Source: Corinectria fuckeliana (lineage: Eukaryota > Ascomycota > Sordariomycetes > Hypocreales > Nectriaceae). Taken from it: a stretch of 64,000 nucleotides of DNA. Under the pieces are notes generated by a model, which did not search any database, was not told the DNA's origin, and saw nothing but the letters and a program-made list of their open reading frames with translations. Below are positions 59,901-64,000 of the stretch, in pieces. The first letter of the stretch is position 1, and each line of letters starts with the position of its first letter. The stretch spans positions 1 through 64,000 of the forward strand of contig WPDH01000006.1 of the NCBI GenBank assembly GCA_019137255.1, read 5' to 3'. The translations under genes and the position numbers were made by a program.

Positions 59901-62900
59901 TAACTATAAAAAGTTACTAGTAAGAATTCTTCTTAAGTGTTATACTTTAGTTATTAATAATATATAACTTATATAAGTATATTATATCTACTTAGTAATA
60001 TAAAAAGATAGCTTTTTATATTTTTCTTATAGTACTATAAGATAATATAAGACTTAATTTAAAATAGTAAGAGCTTTTATAAAGAGAATAAGTAAAGAAT
60101 AATAGGAGAGTTTTTTATTAAGATATTTATTTTATAGTAGCTAGTTATTATCTCTATAAGTACTAGTATTAGAGTGATAAATATTTACTACTTACTATTT
60201 TATTTAATAGTAGTTAGGTTTTATATTAAAAAGGATTAGTAATATTATTATATAGTAGTTATATTATATAATAACTATAAAAAGACTAAAATATTATAAT
60301 TAATAGCTTTTATTTATAAGATAACTTTAAATCTATATAGCTTAAACTTTACTAAATATTCTTAGTATACTATAAAATACTAGGTAAAACTCTAAGTAAA
60401 TATAATAAGAAGTAATAATATTATAAGCTAATTTTAGCCCCTCTTAATAATAATATAAAAAAAGATACTCTTACTATAGTACTTATATAGCTAGTAATAG
60501 TAACTTATCCTCTAAATTATCTAAGATAAAAAGGTTTAGATTTTTATCTAAGTTATATACTTTTAATACTTTCTTCTCTTATACTATATAAAAAGTATTA
60601 AGTATAATAATAATATTTTTACTTAAGTCTAATATAAACTTTTTAAGCCTTTTTAAATTTAATAAGTTTTAAAACTAGTCGCTAAGAAACTTAATAGTAT
60701 ACTTCTTACTAGTATTATTATTATAGTATATAGCTTTATAGTTAATTCTTATTTTTATAAGTATTACTATCTTAATATAAATAACTAATACTAGTTAGTT
60801 AAATAGTATTTTATATTAGTATAAGAAGAGCTACTTACTCTTATACTATTTTTTAAGCTTTTTTATTAAGCAGTTAAGATTAATCTTCTTCTTAGTAAAA
60901 TTAAAAATCTTAATAAACTTATCTAGTATAAAGAAACTATCTAAGTATTATTAGACTATTAGAAGGGTAGTTTACTTCCTAAAGATTAAGTACTAAATAT
61001 TAAGCTAATAAATATAAATTTAGGTAGCTTATAAATAGTAGGATTTTATTAGAGGGGAGAGAGTAAGTAGAAGTAATATATATAAAGATTTTTAAAAGTA
61101 TTATAATACTAGCTGTTAATATTATTTCTAATCTTAGTAAGACTTTTACTTATAAGTACTATAGTATTAATACCTTTTATAGACTTAAGATAGTACTAAA
61201 TAATATCTTTTATTATATTATTATTAAATATATATAAGAAGAAGATTCTTATACTTATCTTAAGGTTTTAAAAGATCACTTTAATAAAGATATCTAAAAA
61301 TAGTCTAAGATTATAATACTATTTATATTTATATCTTTTATTCTTATTAAGAAGTACTTTAATTATATTATTATAGTCTAGCTAAATATAAAAACTTATA
61401 TTAGCTAACTTCTATATAAGTTAAGCTATAAAGCTAGTTTACTTTTTTATTATACACTTTAGGCTCTCTATTAGAATTAGTATATAACTCTAATCTAAGT
61501 AATACTAAGTTAACTCTAATATATTAGTATAAAAGTAGACTATAAAATAGCTATACCTACTATATTTATAAAGATTATTATTCTAGCTTATAAGTTTATT
61601 AAACTTCTTAAGGTTTAGCTGCTTAGTATTAAGAGATTTAGATTTAATACTACTAAAAAGATCTAAAAAAGAATATAATATTTTATAGACTAGTTAGTTT
61701 AAGAGTATATACTAAGCAGGTTTACTAAGCTATAATTTTAAGACTTAAAAAGTATTTCTAGTAGAAGTTTATAATATGCTTAGTAGTACTTTATATTTTT
61801 ACCTAAACTATAAAGATTCTTAGGTGTTAGTTAAGATTATAAGAGGTGCTTATTACTTATTCTTAAGGTTTAACTTTATATATTAAGGCTAAGATATAAA
61901 GGTAGATATAATACTTAAGAGCTAGCTAATATTAGCTATTATTTGTAAGGATATAAATAATAGCCTAGAGTAAAGTAATAAAAGAGAGTAAGAAACTATT
62001 TCTTTTATCCTTAAGAAGAAGAAAAAGATAAAAGTTATAACTTATATCTAACCTAGTAGTATTTAAGTAGAGAAGTAAAAGTAACTTAAAGTACTAAATC
62101 TAGAGGGGTAATACTAAAAGGTGCTTTATCTATCTTAGCTACTAAAACCACTATAAGTAGCACTATAAAAACCACTTTATAATATTACTTACTATAAAAT
62201 TTAGTTTCTTATATATACTACCTCTACTACTAAAAGCTATTAGTAAGAAACTAACTTATAAGCTTTACTCTCTACTAGAGCTATACTTAAATAAGACTCT
62301 AAAATAAGCTAATACTATTCTATAGGTAAATACTATTTTTAGTATAATATTATATTAGAGAGTATATTATCTTAAACTTACTATCTTATCTCTTTATAAT
62401 TTATATAGAGTTTTAAAATAAGTACTATATAAGTATAAAAAGAATAAGTAAGTAGTTAATCTACTAACTTAGCTATAATTAATAGCCTAGTATTAAGTAT
62501 AAAATCCTTTAAAACCTTTAGGTATACTAGCAAACTATATTACTAAAACTTAAGATATACTTAGTATAAGTTAAATCTCTAACTATAAAAATCTAACTAG
62601 AGTTAAGCTTTAGCTTAAGAATATTATATAAGATCTTAGCTACTAAGTTTAGGACTTTACTATAGTAGATCTTAATAGTAATAATATTAAATAGTTCTCT
62701 AATACTATAGAGAATTACTATTATAAGAATAGTAGAAAATTAAGTAAGCCTAAGAATATACTTTAGGTTATTAATTAGGTTTTTATAAATATTAATAGTA
62801 ACCTATCTTATAATAGTCTTAATAATATAATAATAACTTATACTTTTAATATACTATCTATTTATATTAAATCTGCTTTATTAGAAGATAACTTTAAGTA

Positions 62901-64000
62901 TAGTAATATCTTATATATTTATAAGATAGAATATAATATAAGAAATTTAGAGTCTAATAATATTAGTTTTAATATTATTAATTTGTCTTTAGATAAAGCT
63001 TTAGTATTACTATTAGATAGTTATAATAGTATAACCTTCTTATAGTTATATAATATTTTATCTTATATAATAGAAAACTCTAAGCTACTTTCCTATTCTT
63101 ACTAACTACTTTAAGACCTAATAATAAAAAAGTACTATACTCTAATATTTTTATATCTATCTATATTTAAAACTACTCTAATACTATAAGAGTAATAATA
63201 TTATATGTTATAATAAGACTATTAAGAACTAGTTAAGGTTTTTTAAATAGTTTCTAATATTAAGAAACTTTATTTATTACTAGTTTATAAGAATACTCTT
63301 AACTAACACCTCTAGAAAAGTTTACTACTACTTTTACTTTACTATTAAACCTTAAAGTTAGATATAATACTTATACTATTAAGAAGTAAACTAACTAAAA
63401 ATATTCTCTTATTTAACCTTAGAGTTATACTCTAAATATTTTTATTATTACTATAGAATATAAAACTTATATATTATAGTATAGTAAAATTAATTAAAAG
63501 GCTTATCTTAGAACTATAAGAGGTAAGATAGTAAGATAAATCTATCTAGATAACTTTAGGTTATTATATTAAGAATAATAGTAAATATCCTCTCTAGCTG
63601 TCTAATTATATCTAGTAGTATTATAATAATATAAAATATAAAAAGCAGTATATTAGGAGAATCACTTAGTATAGTTATAACTTTATAAGCTAGTTAAATT
63701 TTAAGAGTAAGCTATTATTATATATATAAGAGATATTTTTTACACTAAGCTTACTATAACTACTATTTAAATAAAAAGACTAGATAAACCTTTATAATAC
63801 TATTAAAAAATTAAGTATCTTACTCTAAACCTAAGAGAATCTTTTAGGTCCTTAAGAACTTATTATTATATTTAATTAGGACTAGCTTATTAGCCCTACC
63901 TAGATTATTAGCTATCTCTCTAATATTTATATTAACTATAATTAAGATTAAATAAAATAGCTATTAGAACTACTATTATTATATAACTTTACTATCTAGT
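56995..64000. repeat. AT-rich block with RIP-like signature, decayed repeat DNA
   Basis: About 7 kb (running off the right edge) with roughly a fifth G+C by eye and no open frame of note. Nearly every C is followed by T or C and nearly every G is preceded by A or G: CpA, TpG and CpG are almost absent, while TpA is everywhere. Rare exceptions occur, e.g. TG at 58743, CA at 59694, CG near 60682, CA near 61277 and 61717. This is what repeat-induced point mutation (C to T at CpA on both strands) leaves. The original element cannot be named; stops from TpA fill every frame. It is probably a nest of transposon copies and likely heterochromatic. Confidence 0.88.

Noticed and set aside
56995..64000. 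Mitochondrial DNA insert or centromere as the source of the AT-rich block
   Set aside because: The specific loss of CpA, TpG and CpG points to RIP rather than general AT bias, and no mitochondrial gene can be read; a centromere-flanking location cannot be excluded.

Overview
The window is nuclear DNA from a filamentous ascomycete, most likely a sordariomycete. Genes carry short GT-AG introns (about 50-190 nt) with CTAAC/CTAAT-type branch points. Coding DNA is GC-rich, promoters carry the TACCTAGGTA-type words common in Sordariomycetes, and the right end is a 7 kb AT-rich block that looks like repeat-induced point mutation (RIP). I see no prokaryotic, viral or CRISPR features. All gene models are spliced by hand from the sequence; exon limits were kept only where they preserve frame and restore family motifs.

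Layout. 0-5.6 kb: the start of a coiled-coil protein with 35-residue repeats (running off the left edge), RVB2 (reptin) and a DJ-1/PfpI-like protein with a signal peptide. 7.2-16.4 kb: a bHLH regulator, a TMEM135-like membrane protein, GET2 and an unexplained reading frame. 16.4-25.5 kb is dense: SEC31, a PPIE-like RRM protein, a head-to-head pair of respiratory-chain subunits (MLRQ/NDUFA4-type and COX6B), SDE2 and RPS10. 27.8-37.9 kb: a zinc polyol dehydrogenase with an acidic tail, a DUF3712-like protein and a HUL4-type HECT ligase. 38.2-45.3 kb: a mitochondrial ribosomal protein head-to-head with the GTPase GEP3, then YPI1, GatC and SEC17. 46.2-56.5 kb: a glucoamylase with starch-binding domain, a SART-1/SNU66 splicing factor, a small coiled-coil protein and a TAG1-like vacuolar membrane protein. 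From about 57 kb to the end no gene survives.

Most genes are single-copy housekeeping functions: chromatin remodelling, ER/Golgi traffic (SEC31, SEC17, GET2), mitochondrial respiration and translation, splicing (SNU66, SDE2, PPIE-like) and protein turnover. They form no operon or metabolic cluster. Two divergent pairs join mitochondrial genes across about 310-320 bp and could share promoters. The most unusual signals are a 3-nt micro-exon in COX6B, a 5-nt micro-exon that supplies the Asp-Leu of the zinc motif in the polyol dehydrogenase, the near-identical 105-bp coding repeats at the left edge, and the near-saturated RIP-like block. No clearly new multi-gene system was found.
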